This document shows, one piece after another, positions 43,159 through 52,803 of a stretch of 64,000 bases of DNA. The stretch covers positions 558,001 to 622,000 of the forward strand of contig CBDDEH010000004.1 of NCBI GenBank assembly GCA_965226865.1, read 5' to 3'. The first letter of the stretch is position 1, and each line of letters begins with the position of its first letter. Under the pieces are notes generated by a model. The model was not told the DNA's origin, searched no databases, and was given only the letters and a program-made list of their open reading frames with translations. Source of the DNA: CBDDEH01 sp965226865. GTDB lineage: Bacteria; Chloroflexota; Dehalococcoidia; Lucifugimonadales; JAGWBF01. Position numbers and translations under genes: made by a program.

Positions 43159-44190
43159 ATGGCCGTGAATCTGGTAATACGGCTCATTGGATCCCTGGCT
43201 CTCGGAGCGGCTGGGTTCGCTATTAGTCTGGGAGTTTCTGGTGACTCTTCGGGACGTGTGGATTTCATGCCCTGGGGCCTCGCTTTAACCTTGGGTGGTC
43301 TTCTATTAGGTGGAGTTATTGCTCCATATGTGGTAAGGCTAATCGAGGCTTTGAACCGGGTACCTGCGGCAACTCTAATTTCGTCAACCACCGGACTGGT
43401 GTCCGGGCTAATTGTGGCTGCCCTCGTCTCCATTCCTCTGTTTAATCTTGATAGCTGGTTTAGTTGGGGGTTCCCCTTGATAATCAGTTTGACCTTGGGC
43501 TTCCTTGGATTCTGGCTCGGTGTCCAGAGGCAGGCAGAAGTACAAAACATCCTGCCGGGAGACGGTGGGGAAACCTCGGGAAGTGGCGCCCGTTCGGACC
43601 GGATATTGGTAGATACCAGCGCCATAATAGATGGCCGTATCGGTGACCTGGGCCAGACGGGATTTCTTCAAGGGACGTTGATAATTCCCGAGTTTGTTCT
43701 TGACGAGCTTCGACATATAGCGGATTCCAGCGACCCGATGCGACGTAGCCGTGGGCGCAGAGGGCTGGAAGTGTTGGCGAAACTGAGGAAAGAACCCCAC
43801 GTGCGTATGAAGGTTCTGGAAGTAGACCTGCGAAACGGCGCCGAAGTCGATGGGCAGTTGGTCAAGCTGGCCAAGGCCATGAAGGCGCTGATGCTAACCA
43901 CGGACTTCAATCTGAACCGTGTGGCTGAGGTTCAGGGAGTAAAGGTATTAAACGTTAACGAGCTCTCCAATGCGTTGAAGCCAATGGTGCTTCCGGGGGA
44001 TGAGCTCAATGTCAATATTGTCCAGGAAGGTAAAGAAGTGGGCCAGGGCGTCGCCTACCTGGATGATGGCACGATGATAGTCGTAGAGGGTGGTAAACGC
44101 TACCTGAACAGCTTCCAGGAAGTCGTGGTTACCCGTGTTCTTCAAACATCCGCCGGACGGATCATCTTCTCTCAACCAAAAGCGGAATAG
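43159..44190 (+). CDS. Membrane-anchored PIN-TRAM domain protein
   Basis: 343 residues: four N-terminal membrane helices (about 5-120), then a PIN nuclease-like domain (RILVDTSAIIDGRIGDLGQT, FVLDELRHIADSSDPMRRSR, LMLTTDFNLNRVAEVQGVKV) with the acidic metal residues, then a TRAM RNA-binding domain (KEVGQGVAYLDDGTMIVVEG). The family resembles YacL of Firmicutes. It sits directly before ispD, a common arrangement in Gram-positives and Chloroflexota. ATG start; the upstream gap is 113 bp. Confidence 0.92.
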   Translation: MAVNLVIRLIGSLALGAAGFAISLGVSGDSSGRVDFMPWGLALTLGGLLLGGVIAPYVVRLIEALNRVPAATLISSTTGLVSGLIVAALVSIPLFNLDSWFSWGFPLIISLTLGFLGFWLGVQRQAEVQNILPGDGGETSGSGARSDRILVDTSAIIDGRIGDLGQTGFLQGTLIIPEFVLDELRHIADSSDPMRRSRGRRGLEVLAKLRKEPHVRMKVLEVDLRNGAEVDGQLVKLAKAMKALMLTTDFNLNRVAEVQGVKVLNVNELSNALKPMVLPGDELNVNIVQEGKEVGQGVAYLDDGTMIVVEGGKRYLNSFQEVVVTRVLQTSAGRIIFSQPKAE

Positions 44191-44193
44191 GGA

Positions 44194-44910
44194 ATGCCCG
44201 GAGCCGCCTTGGGCGCCCCCGGCGATGCGGACAGCCAGATAGGCGTTGTCATTGTAGCCGCCGGCCAAAGCCAGCGCATGGAGGGTGTCGACAAGACATT
44301 CGTCCCCATTCTGGGACTGCCACTGATATGCCACACAGTGAAGGCTTTCGAGAGATCTGCCCTTGTTCAAAGTGTGGTTCTGGTCTTATCTTCGGACAAG
44401 GTCGACTTTGGATGGTCACTGGCCCGGGAGCACGGCTGGAAGAAAGTCGTGTCTGTCTGTCATGGAGGACCTCGGCGGCAGGACTCTGTTTTTATTGGGT
44501 TAAAACATCTGAAAGATTGCGGCTGGGTAGCTATTCATGATGGGGCCCGTCCATGCTGCGAGCCCGAGTTGCTAGAGCGCGGCCTGGAAGCTGCCAGGGA
44601 GACTGGAGCGTCGATTGCCGCGGTTCCGGCTAAGGATACGATCAAGGTGGTCTCCCCAGAAGGACAGGTTCAGGTGACCCCGGCACGTGATAACCTATGG
44701 ATGGTCCAAACTCCTCAGGTGTTCCATTACGACCTTATCCTCGGAGCCCACATGAATTGTGATGGTACCTTTACCGACGATGCAGCAATGGTCGAGAGCA
44801 TCGGACATCCGGTAAAGGTGTTCATGGGCTCCTACAGGAACCTCAAGATCACGACGCCGGAAGACCTGGCCATGGCCGAGATTTTCCTACGGTCGAGGAA
44901 CGGTCAGTAG
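44194..44910 (+). CDS. ispD: 2-C-methyl-D-erythritol 4-phosphate cytidylyltransferase
   Basis: Third step of the MEP isoprenoid pathway: adds CMP to methylerythritol phosphate. GVVIVAAGQSQRMEGVDKTF gives the CTP-binding loop and Lys, HGGPRRQDSVFIGLKHL and VAIHDGARPCCEPELLERGL are conserved, and LWMVQTPQVFHYDLI and DDAAMVESIGHPVKVFMGSY complete the fold. 238 residues, starting 3 bases after the PIN-TRAM gene. Confidence 0.95.
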   Translation: MPGAALGAPGDADSQIGVVIVAAGQSQRMEGVDKTFVPILGLPLICHTVKAFERSALVQSVVLVLSSDKVDFGWSLAREHGWKKVVSVCHGGPRRQDSVFIGLKHLKDCGWVAIHDGARPCCEPELLERGLEAARETGASIAAVPAKDTIKVVSPEGQVQVTPARDNLWMVQTPQVFHYDLILGAHMNCDGTFTDDAAMVESIGHPVKVFMGSYRNLKITTPEDLAMAEIFLRSRNGQ

Positions 44911-44918
44911 GAGAACCT

Positions 44919-45428
44919 GTGCCGAGTAGGGTTGGCATCGGATTCGATTCTCACCAGTTGACCGAAGGGCGTTCCTTGATCCTGGGCGGTGTCAAAGTCC
45001 CTTTTGAGAAGGGGCTGGCTGGACACAGCGATGGCGACGTTCTAACTCATGCCCTAATGGATGCCTTATTAGGCGCCGCTAATCTTGGCGACAAAGGTCA
45101 ACACTTTCCGCCAAGCGACCAGCAGTACAAGGGCGTTTCAAGCCTCCTCCTGTTAAAGCAAGTGGGAGAAATGCTAGCTAAGAAACGCTGGCAGGTGCTG
45201 AATACCGATGCTACAATGCTGGCTCAACAACCGGCTTTGAGCCCGTTCATACCGGAAATGAAGCGTGAGATAAGCGTCGCCCTTTCCATCTCGGAAGCAA
45301 ACGTAAGTATCAAGGCTACGACCACAGACCACATGGGTTTCATAGGACGAGGTGAAGGAATAACGGCATACGCGGTCGTCCTGTTGGGCGCATCAAATGA
45401 AGCTATACGACACCCTCAGCGGAAATGA
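44919..45428 (+). CDS. ispF: 2-C-methyl-D-erythritol 2,4-cyclodiphosphate synthase
   Basis: Fifth MEP-pathway step, cyclising CDP-methylerythritol phosphate. The zinc-site motif RVGIGFDSHQLTEGRSLIL and GHSDGDVLTHALMDALLGAA are diagnostic, as are FPPSDQQYKG and the C-terminal KATTTDHMGFIGRGEGITAY. 169 residues from GTG 44919. Its last 32 bases overlap the start of cysS, so the two are translationally linked. Confidence 0.95.
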   Translation: MPSRVGIGFDSHQLTEGRSLILGGVKVPFEKGLAGHSDGDVLTHALMDALLGAANLGDKGQHFPPSDQQYKGVSSLLLLKQVGEMLAKKRWQVLNTDATMLAQQPALSPFIPEMKREISVALSISEANVSIKATTTDHMGFIGRGEGITAYAVVLLGASNEAIRHPQRK

Positions 45429-46761
45429 GACCGAGTTTGTCCCCTCCGACGGCAAAGTTAAGATGTACGTCTGCGGGATCACCCCCTATGCCTCTTCTCA
45501 TCTAGGCCATGGTATGAGCTATGTCATTTTCGACGTCCTGAGACGCTACCTTGAGTACCTTGGCTACTCTGTAGAATACGTCCAAAACTTTACTGACATA
45601 GATGACAAGATAATACAGAAGGCCAAGCAACAAGGCATAGAGCCCCACGAACTGGCGGAGAGGTATATCGAAGAATTCAGAGAAAATATGGAAGCTCTCA
45701 ACGTGAAGCCTTCCGACCACACTCCCCTCGCCACCGAAGAGATACCCGATATGATCAACATCATCGGCTCATTGATTGGAAGGGGGTACGCCTACGTCTC
45801 TGAAGGAGACGTCTACTTTCGCGTGACCAAAGTAGCCCACTACGGCAAGTTGGGACACCGCACGCTCGAGGGGATGATGGCAGGTGCTCGGGTAGAAGTG
45901 GATAATAAAAAAGACCACCCGATGGATTTTGCTTTGTGGAAAGCTGCCAAGCCCGGTGAGCCCTCGTGGGAAAGTCCCTGGGGCCCGGGCCGGCCCGGAT
46001 GGCATATCGAGTGCACAGCCATGGCTCTGGAGTACCTGGGCGAGACGTTGGATATTCACGGTGGTGGCCAGGATCTTATTTTCCCCCACCACGAGAACGA
46101 GACGGCTCAAAGCGAGGCATTTACCGAGGCCGTCCCATTCGCTCGTTATTGGGTTCATCACGGCCTTCTTCAGCTAGGCGAGGACAAAATGAGCAAATCG
46201 CTCGGGAACCTGGTGTCCTTGAACGAAGCGGTCCAAAAGCATAGTGCCGACGCCCTTCGATTATTCTTCTTGGGTTCCCACTATCGGAACCCTTTAACCT
46301 ACTCCGAGGAAGCTCTGGAATCGGCCGGGAAGGCCGCCGAGCGTCTTCGCAACCCTTTGCGTGAGGGCTCGAGGAACGGAAACGGTGGCTTGGATCCAAT
46401 CCCCTATCGAGAGCGATTCCTCAAAGCAATGGATGCAGACTTGAATACCCCTCAAGCCATCGCCGCTCTTTTCGATCTGGCGCGAGAAATAAACCGTGCT
46501 CGCGAGTCGCGCAAAGACGTTACAGAGGCTCAAAGGACGCTGAGAGAACTGGGCAACATTTTGGGACTTACGTTCCGTGAGCCCACTCATGACCCTAGTC
46601 AGGACAACACAGGACCTTTCATCGAACTCCTGATAAACACCAGGGCCGAACTCAGGGCGTCCAGGCAATTCGAAATTGCCGACAACATCCGCCGTCAGCT
46701 CGCCGGGATGGGGATCGAGTTGGAGGACACACCAAAAGGAACCGAGTGGAGGTACCGATAG
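45397..46761 (+). CDS. cysS: Cysteinyl-tRNA synthetase
   Basis: Class I synthetase charging tRNA-Cys. The N-terminal KLYDTLSGNETEFVP, zinc cysteine in MYVCGITPYASSHLGHGMSY (HIGH-like SHLGH), second zinc Cys/His in GWHIECTAMALEYLG and DLIFPHHENETAQSEA, and KMSKSLGNLVSL are present. 454 residues, full length. The ATG at 45397 lies within the end of ispF. Confidence 0.96.
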   Translation: MKLYDTLSGNETEFVPSDGKVKMYVCGITPYASSHLGHGMSYVIFDVLRRYLEYLGYSVEYVQNFTDIDDKIIQKAKQQGIEPHELAERYIEEFRENMEALNVKPSDHTPLATEEIPDMINIIGSLIGRGYAYVSEGDVYFRVTKVAHYGKLGHRTLEGMMAGARVEVDNKKDHPMDFALWKAAKPGEPSWESPWGPGRPGWHIECTAMALEYLGETLDIHGGGQDLIFPHHENETAQSEAFTEAVPFARYWVHHGLLQLGEDKMSKSLGNLVSLNEAVQKHSADALRLFFLGSHYRNPLTYSEEALESAGKAAERLRNPLREGSRNGNGGLDPIPYRERFLKAMDADLNTPQAIAALFDLAREINRARESRKDVTEAQRTLRELGNILGLTFREPTHDPSQDNTGPFIELLINTRAELRASRQFEIADNIRRQLAGMGIELEDTPKGTEWRYR

Positions 46762-46767
46762 CGAGAC

Positions 46768-47601
46768 GTGGATATGGGGAGTGTGGGGATAAGCCACAGG
46801 GCATATGCGTGGCCTGCGCGTGTACATGGCCTGCTAACCGGCAGGCTTACTCGTATAGTCGACCGGTTCTTCGACCGTATACCCCTTGATCCGGACAAAT
46901 ACGACGCTCGTTTTTTCGTAGCTCTCGCGGGAGTGCTCACCTTTACCCTGCTGGCTTACTGGACTCTAACGGACTACTGGGACGTGCAATGGTTCGCCGG
47001 GGAAGATGGGGTAAGCGAGTGGTGGTCAGTGGGAACCTACTTGGTTTCCGCCGCCATGCTTGGTTTATCGGGTCTGTACCTGAGAAGATTGGGTCATTCA
47101 AGGCTAAGCCTGTTTCACCTTGCGCTCACACTGGCGTTCGTCATTGTCGCCATGGAGGAGATCAGTTGGGGACAGCGGTTGTTTGGGTGGTCGACACCCG
47201 ATTCCTTGAGCACGGTTAACCAGCAAGATGAGACCACCTTCCACAACGTAAGTGGTGTTACGAGAGCCTTTCCGACCCTCATTTTCTGGAGCAGTACGTT
47301 GGCTCTTACAGGTGCTTTGATCAGAGCTGTTTTACATCGGAGGAAGGTCATAACCACGGCCGACTTTGCCCTTCCTTCGTTAGTATTAATACCGGCCTTG
47401 CTGATGATGATGTTCTGGATAGCCGCCGGATCGTCGGGTGTTTTCAATGTGCCTCGCATGATACTGACCCATTTTGACCTTGACCCGGTCGGCTCGGAAA
47501 TTCCGGAAGTATTGATAGGGCTGTGCGTTTCTCTTTACGCCTATGGCAATCTCAGAAGGGTGTCCGCCTTCCGCAACACGAAGACCACCTTAACGGATTA
47601 A
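46768..47601 (+). CDS. Uncharacterised polytopic membrane protein with EEISWGQR motif
   Basis: 277 residues, GTG start (ATG two codons later is equally possible). About six to seven hydrophobic helices. The conserved-looking core is DGVSEWWSVGTYLVSAAML, AMEEISWGQRLFGWSTPDSL and NQQDETTFHNVSGVTR. Related proteins with EEISWGQR-x-FGW and a downstream E-T-x-x-HN occur widely without known function; the acidic/His residues in or near the membrane suggest a catalytic or metal role, which is inference. It follows cysS by 6 bases. Confidence 0.7.
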   Translation: MDMGSVGISHRAYAWPARVHGLLTGRLTRIVDRFFDRIPLDPDKYDARFFVALAGVLTFTLLAYWTLTDYWDVQWFAGEDGVSEWWSVGTYLVSAAMLGLSGLYLRRLGHSRLSLFHLALTLAFVIVAMEEISWGQRLFGWSTPDSLSTVNQQDETTFHNVSGVTRAFPTLIFWSSTLALTGALIRAVLHRRKVITTADFALPSLVLIPALLMMMFWIAAGSSGVFNVPRMILTHFDLDPVGSEIPEVLIGLCVSLYAYGNLRRVSAFRNTKTTLTD

Positions 47602-47669
47602 CCGTCTCTGTAATAACGACTCTTTCCCTGATACTTTCCGGAGCATTTTAGTGATCGTCGAGGGTTTCC

Positions 47670-49058
47670 ATGATCGATAACCCATTGGAAGAGGCTTTGT
47701 CTAAGGCCCTCGGAGCGGAAAACGTCTCGACACGCCCTGCGACGTTGGACCGCTATTCCACCGACGCGCTTACCCCATCCAGGGCCTTCGACGCTGCGCT
47801 CAGGATGGATGCTATAGCTGATCTCGTGGTAACTCCAAAGTCGGTGGAACAAGTTGCCGAGGTGGTGAGGCTCGCTGCATCTTACCAAACTCCGATTATC
47901 CCTTACGGCGGAGGCACGGGGGTCATGGGAGGCACCGTTCCGGTAAACGGTGGGATAGTTGTCGACATGAAGGGTCTTAACGGGATTATAGATATCGATC
48001 CAGCGGGCATGAGCGTGGTCGTCGAAGCTGGGGTGGTTCTTGAAGACCTAGCCAACTCTCTGGCAGAGAAAGAGCTGATGATTGGCCATGATCCCTGGAG
48101 CTTGCCCATAGCAACCGTGGGCGGCGCTGTTTCTACCAACGGAGTCGGATACCTCGCCGCAAAATACGGCCCAATGGGCAGCCAGGTGCTTGGACTGGAG
48201 GTCGTGCTTCCAGACGGGTCAGTCGTAAGTACCAGGGCACTGCCCAAGTATTCCGCGGGCCCGAATTTGAACCATATATTCATAGGCTCCGAAGGGGTCT
48301 TCGGCCTGATAACCAGGGCTACTTTAAGGGTGTTCAGGATTCCCGAAAGGCAAGCCTTTGCGACAGTAGGGTTCCATTCCTTCGATGATGGATTTGGGGC
48401 GGTAACCGAGCTGTTCGCAGTTGGAGAAAGCCCGGCTCTCGTGGACTTAACTGAAGAGGGTACCGGAACGGTCTGTCTGTACCTGATGTTCCAAGGAAGT
48501 GAGGAGGATGCATCGGTAGGATTAAGTCGTTCCCTGAAGGTCTGCTCCAAGTTGGGTGGAACAGACCTGGGTGAGCATAAGACAAGGGAATACTGGAGTA
48601 CCCGGTATGACATCGCCAGACAGTACGCCAAGCAGATGCTTGGCCAACCCAAGAGCGTCCTGTGGCAGCGTGGCCGCTGGAGGTTCGCAGACTACCTGCA
48701 TGTAGCCCTTCCGGTGTCACGGGTGTTGGAATACAAACGACGCTGCGAGGAGCTTCTGTCCGCCAGGGGCGTGGAAGTGATGGAGTACGCCGTTTGGGGA
48801 AGGCCCGAGCTCTTTTCGATGTTGCTTGGTACCTCCTACGGATCCGGTGGTAAGGTTGGAGAGGGGTTTGGGGATGCCGTAGACGAGGTGCTGCGTTTGG
48901 CCCAGGACATAGGCGGCTCGATGGAGTATTGTCACGGCGTCGGAGTCAAGCTTGCCCATCTCCTGCCAAGAGACATGGGAGCTGGATTCGATGTGGCCAA
49001 GGCAATCAAGAGAGCTCTTGACCCCCACAACATCATGAACCCCGGCAAGCTGTTCTGA
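47670..49058 (+). CDS. FAD-binding oxidase of the GlcD / D-lactate dehydrogenase type
   Basis: 462 residues. FAD_binding_4 domain (about 35-215) with IIPYGGGTGVMGGTVPVNGG, IDIDPAGMSVVVEAGVVLED and TVGGAVSTNGVGYLAAKYGP. FAD-oxidase C-terminal domain with HGVGVKLAHLLPRDMGAGF and the closing DPHNIMNPGKLF. Oxidises a 2-hydroxyacid such as glycolate or D-lactate and passes electrons onward; the exact substrate cannot be assigned, and no GlcE/GlcF genes are adjacent. ATG start. Confidence 0.9.
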   Translation: MIDNPLEEALSKALGAENVSTRPATLDRYSTDALTPSRAFDAALRMDAIADLVVTPKSVEQVAEVVRLAASYQTPIIPYGGGTGVMGGTVPVNGGIVVDMKGLNGIIDIDPAGMSVVVEAGVVLEDLANSLAEKELMIGHDPWSLPIATVGGAVSTNGVGYLAAKYGPMGSQVLGLEVVLPDGSVVSTRALPKYSAGPNLNHIFIGSEGVFGLITRATLRVFRIPERQAFATVGFHSFDDGFGAVTELFAVGESPALVDLTEEGTGTVCLYLMFQGSEEDASVGLSRSLKVCSKLGGTDLGEHKTREYWSTRYDIARQYAKQMLGQPKSVLWQRGRWRFADYLHVALPVSRVLEYKRRCEELLSARGVEVMEYAVWGRPELFSMLLGTSYGSGGKVGEGFGDAVDEVLRLAQDIGGSMEYCHGVGVKLAHLLPRDMGAGFDVAKAIKRALDPHNIMNPGKLF

Positions 49059-49069
49059 CCGTGAATCTC

Positions 49070-49991
49070 TTAGCTTTGAGCCAGAAATTCTGCAATTAGA
49101 GGATTGAACTCGGGCGCTTTTTCCAACTGGGGCCAGTGCCCACAATGTGGGATAACGTGGACCTGGGCGCTCTGAAGGACTTTTGCAGCCCCGTAGGCAT
49201 GAGAAACCGGTATGATCCTGTCCTCTCGTCCCCACACGATCATCAGTGGAGCCTCGAGGTGGTTGAGCTTATCCAGGACGATCATGTTCCTACGCAGACC
49301 CCAAAGACTGATCCCAGATCTGACCGCTTTTTAGAACAGCCTTTTTAGCTGCCGGGTCATTTCGGATGCTGATGAGTTCCTGCACTATAGGATCATCTAC
49401 CGGTATGGGGCTATAGAAGATGCTTTTGACAAAGCGCTTAGGGGTCCGGACAATTGGTAGTTGCAGAAGCTCTCTAAGCAGGGACACCGACTCGAGTCGC
49501 AGAAACCATGCCATGGTTCGTCCAAGGCCAGCCGAATCTACGAGTACGAGCTTTTCTACACGCTGTTTGTAAATGAGCGCGCAAATGGCCGTCACCAGAC
49601 CGCCTGCTGAGTTTCCGATCAAAGCAGCACGCGGAATCGATAGCTCGTCCATGAACTTGTACAAGAAGTGCGCCCCGGCCACCGCGTCATAGTCTATTTC
49701 CGGGGGCTTGTCCGACTTGCCGTGGCCTGGCAGGTCTACGGCATATACCGTATTGTTTTGGGCCAGGGCTTCTATGTTGTCCCTCCAGACTGACAGAGAA
49801 GCTCCCAAACCGTGGACCAGTATTACTGCCGGCCCTTCGCCCGCTTTGACGTAATGGGCCCGGACTTTTGGGTCGCTGGGATCGATCGGCGGGCGATTGG
49901 CCGCATTTGAAGAAAGCCCCGGCCACCAGCTCTTGATATCGAGCCGGTGACCGGGGACCTGAATCTCTATCAGGCCTTCGCCAATATCCAC
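49070..49991 (-). pseudogene. Alpha/beta hydrolase, frameshifted
   Basis: The 5' frame (49991 to 49290) encodes the oxyanion motif VILVHGLGASLSVWRDNIEA, VDLPGHGKSDKPPEIDYD and the Ser nucleophile in ALIGNSAGGLVTAICALIY, then ends IWDQSLGSA. The adjacent frame down to 49070 gives GLRRNMIVLDKLNHLEAPLM, VWGREDRIIP with the acid and PHCGHWPQLEKAPEFN with the catalytic His. One base is missing near 49308. All three catalytic residues survive across the two frames, so this is a very recent break or an error. Rejoined length about 307. Confidence 0.85.
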
Positions 49992-49996
49992 CTTGG

Positions 49997-52444
49997 CTAC
50001 ACTTTAGCCGTTGTGGCTTCAGTCGCCTTCGTGAACACCAGACCGTCGTCTCCGCGGTCGACCTTTATGTGGTCGCCCGCCTGATACTGACCAGCCAGGA
50101 TCGCCTTCGAAAGGGCGTTCTCTAGATGCTTCTGCACCGCTCTCCGCAGGGGCCTTGCGCCGAAGGTGGGGTCAAATCCCTCACTGGCCAACCATTGGCG
50201 AGCTGCAGGAGTAAGCTCGAAGGTGATCTCTCTCTCATCAAGCCGCCTCTGCACCTCATCAGTAAGTAAAGTCACGATCTGCTCGATTTGCTCCTCGGTG
50301 AGCGGGTCGAAAACGATGATCTCGTCTATTCGGTTCAGGAACTCGGGGCGGAACTCCTGTTTCAGAGCTTGCTGCACGGAGTCCCTCAGCCGCTGCTCGT
50401 CTATGGCGTCCCTGCCGTCCTTTCGAAATCCGAATGGCTGACGCCCGACTTCGCCAGTGCCCAGGTTGCTGGTCATGATTACCACGGTGTTTCTGAAGTC
50501 TACTGTCCTGCCGTGACCATCGGTGAGGCGCCCATCCTCGAGAATCTGAAGAAGGACGTTGAACACGTCTGGATGAGCTTTTTCGATCTCGTCGAATAGG
50601 ATAACCCTGAAGGGATGTCTCCGCACCGCCTCAGTAAGCTGACCTCCATCTTCGAAGCCTACGTAACCTGGGGGCGCTCCGATGAGGCGAGAAACCGTGT
50701 GCTTCTCCATATACTCAGACATGTCCACCCGGATCATATTGGTCTCGTCATCGAAAAGGAACTCAGAAAGGGCTCTGGCCAGTTCGGTCTTACCGACCCC
50801 TGTGGGTCCAAGGAATATAAAGCTTCCTATAGGACGCTTTGGGTCGCTGAGCCCCGACCTGGCTCGACGTATCGCTTCGGATACAGCTACGACGGCCTCA
50901 TCCTGGCCTACGAGCCGCTGGTGCAGGCTGCCCTCCATTTGTAACAGCCTTTCGGCCTCACCCTCCAACAGGCGCGATACGGGTATGCCTGTCCAGTTGG
51001 AGATAAGTCCGGCAATGTCCTGCTCGTCCACAACCATGTCGATCTTCTTGTCCTTGAACCATTCATCTCTTTGTTTGTTGTATTCCTGCTCGAGACGCAG
51101 CCTTTCGGCTTTTACCTCAGCGGCCTTCTCGTAGTCCGACCGCTGAGCGGCTGCCTCCTCTTCGAACTCCAATTCTTTAAGTCGCCCGTGTAAGCCCTTC
51201 AGGTCACTTGGGAGGCTTTCGGCGTCCATACGGATCTTGCTGGCGGCTTCATCTATTAGATCTATCGCCTTGTCAGGGAGATGACGGTCGGTTATATAAC
51301 GGTTGCTAAGCTTCGCCGCAGCCAACAAGCCTGAGTCGTCCAGCTTGACGCCGTGGTGGGCTTCGTATCTGGGCCGCAGAGCCTTGAGTATCTCCATGGT
51401 CTCGTCGACGGTCGGTTCTTCGAGGTAGACCGGCTGAAAGCGCCTCTCAAGGGCCGAGTCCCTCTCGATGTACTTCCGGTACTCGCTCGTGGTGGTCGCG
51501 CCGATGCACTGCAGTTCGCCCCTCTGAAGGGCCGGCTTGAGCAGGTTACTGGCATCGATGGCACCTTCGGCGCCACCCGCTCCAACAACCGTGTGGATTT
51601 CGTCGATGAAAAGGATAACCTCTCCCTCAGCGCTTTTGACCTCGCCGATGACGGCCTTGAGCCGGTCCTCGAACTCACCGCGGAACTTGCTCCCTGCTAC
51701 TAGGGCGCCCATGTCCAGTGCCAGGACACGCCTGTTCACAAGGGCTTCAGGAACGTCCCCGGCCGAAATACGCTGAGCCAGTCCTTCCGCAATCGCGGTC
51801 TTACCGATGCCGGCTTCGCCGATGATCACCGGATTATTTTTCTTTCGACGGGTTATGGTCTGGATGACCCGCCGGATCTCATCGTCTCGACCCACGACAG
51901 GATCGAGTTTCCCCTTGCGGGCCAGATCCGTCAGGTCAACACTGTATTTCTCCAGCGATCGGTACTTGCTTTCCGCTCTCGGGTCAGTTACGCGATGTGT
52001 GCCACGTATCTGCATGAGAGCTTTGTAAACCTTCTCCTGATCCAGCCCATGTGCTGCTAATATGTTGGCAGCATCCCCTTCCTGCTCCATCGTGGCTGCG
52101 ATCAGTAGGTGCTCAGTCCCGATAAACTCATCCTTCAAACGCTCAGCCTCGGCTCGCGCGTTGTCCAGGAGGCGAGCAGCCCGGGGAGTGGAGTATATCT
52201 GGGCTGATTCGTTTGCCATCTTCGGCGACTTGTCCAGCGATTTCTCCAGCTCTCCCTTGACTGAATCGATGTCGACCCCAAGATCACTGAGGATCTCTTG
52301 TGGAAGTCCTTGCTCAATCCCCAATAACGCCAGGGTGACATGCTCCACGTCCCATTGGTTATGGTTGTACCGCCGGACAATATCCTGCGATTCTGCCAGC
52401 ACCTGCTGTGCCTGTTCTGTGAATTTCTCAGGTCGTAAGACCAT
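49997..52444 (-). CDS. clpC: ClpC-type AAA+ chaperone ATPase
   Basis: 815 residues. An N-terminal repeat domain (EKFTEQAQQVLAESQDIVRR; EHLLIAATMEQEGDAANIL) precedes two AAA modules. The first has GEAGIGKTAIAEG (about 209; the usual Pro is Ala) and VILFIDEIHTVVGAGGAEGA; the second has FIFLGPTGVGKTELARALSE and RVILFDEIEKAHPDVFNVLL. The middle domain is short and contains a UVR-like helix (SDYEKAAEVKAERLRLEQEY), and an FGF loop follows TSNLGTGEVGRQ. These favour ClpC, which feeds ClpP, over ClpB. hspR is immediately upstream with no gap. Confidence 0.9.
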   Translation of the reverse strand: MVLRPEKFTEQAQQVLAESQDIVRRYNHNQWDVEHVTLALLGIEQGLPQEILSDLGVDIDSVKGELEKSLDKSPKMANESAQIYSTPRAARLLDNARAEAERLKDEFIGTEHLLIAATMEQEGDAANILAAHGLDQEKVYKALMQIRGTHRVTDPRAESKYRSLEKYSVDLTDLARKGKLDPVVGRDDEIRRVIQTITRRKKNNPVIIGEAGIGKTAIAEGLAQRISAGDVPEALVNRRVLALDMGALVAGSKFRGEFEDRLKAVIGEVKSAEGEVILFIDEIHTVVGAGGAEGAIDASNLLKPALQRGELQCIGATTTSEYRKYIERDSALERRFQPVYLEEPTVDETMEILKALRPRYEAHHGVKLDDSGLLAAAKLSNRYITDRHLPDKAIDLIDEAASKIRMDAESLPSDLKGLHGRLKELEFEEEAAAQRSDYEKAAEVKAERLRLEQEYNKQRDEWFKDKKIDMVVDEQDIAGLISNWTGIPVSRLLEGEAERLLQMEGSLHQRLVGQDEAVVAVSEAIRRARSGLSDPKRPIGSFIFLGPTGVGKTELARALSEFLFDDETNMIRVDMSEYMEKHTVSRLIGAPPGYVGFEDGGQLTEAVRRHPFRVILFDEIEKAHPDVFNVLLQILEDGRLTDGHGRTVDFRNTVVIMTSNLGTGEVGRQPFGFRKDGRDAIDEQRLRDSVQQALKQEFRPEFLNRIDEIIVFDPLTEEQIEQIVTLLTDEVQRRLDEREITFELTPAARQWLASEGFDPTFGARPLRRAVQKHLENALSKAILAGQYQAGDHIKVDRGDDGLVFTKATEATTAKV

Positions 52445-52798
52445 TTAATTTTCCTCCTGTGTTGCCGCGTTCGTATCCGGCCGAGACGCTTGGAGCCGCT
52501 TAACTTCGTTAGTCAGTCGGTCCATTTCTTTTTCCATTTTGTTCAACCGGTCCATTAGTTTAAGGATCACTTCCACGCCGGCTAGGTTGACTCCCATATC
52601 TTCTGTCAGAGCTCTGATCCTGCGTATTTTTTCGATATCCTGTGGCGAGTACAGCCGTTGCCTTCCTTCTGTCCGGGAAGGAGACACAAGCCCTACCCTC
52701 TCATAATAACGCAGGGTTTGAGCGTGTATACCAACAATGCGGGATGCAATGCTTATTACAAAGATTGGTTCGTTCGGCATTGACCTATCTACATTCAA
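52445..52798 (-). CDS. hspR: HspR-like MerR-family heat-shock repressor
   Basis: 117 residues: MerR winged helix IVGIHAQTLRYYERVGLVSP, then SRTEGRQRLYSPQDIEKIRR and GVNLAGVEVILKLMDRL, and a C-terminal coiled coil. HspR represses heat-shock genes by binding HAIR boxes with DnaK as corepressor in actinobacteria. TTG 52798 is supported by AAGGAGGT seven bases upstream, which overlaps the stop of the J-protein gene; an ATG six codons in lacks such a site. It lies between the J-protein and clpC genes in one operon. Confidence 0.9.
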   Translation of the reverse strand: MNVDRSMPNEPIFVISIASRIVGIHAQTLRYYERVGLVSPSRTEGRQRLYSPQDIEKIRRIRALTEDMGVNLAGVEVILKLMDRLNKMEKEMDRLTNEVKRLQASRPDTNAATQEEN

Positions 52799-52803
52799 CT
52801 GAC

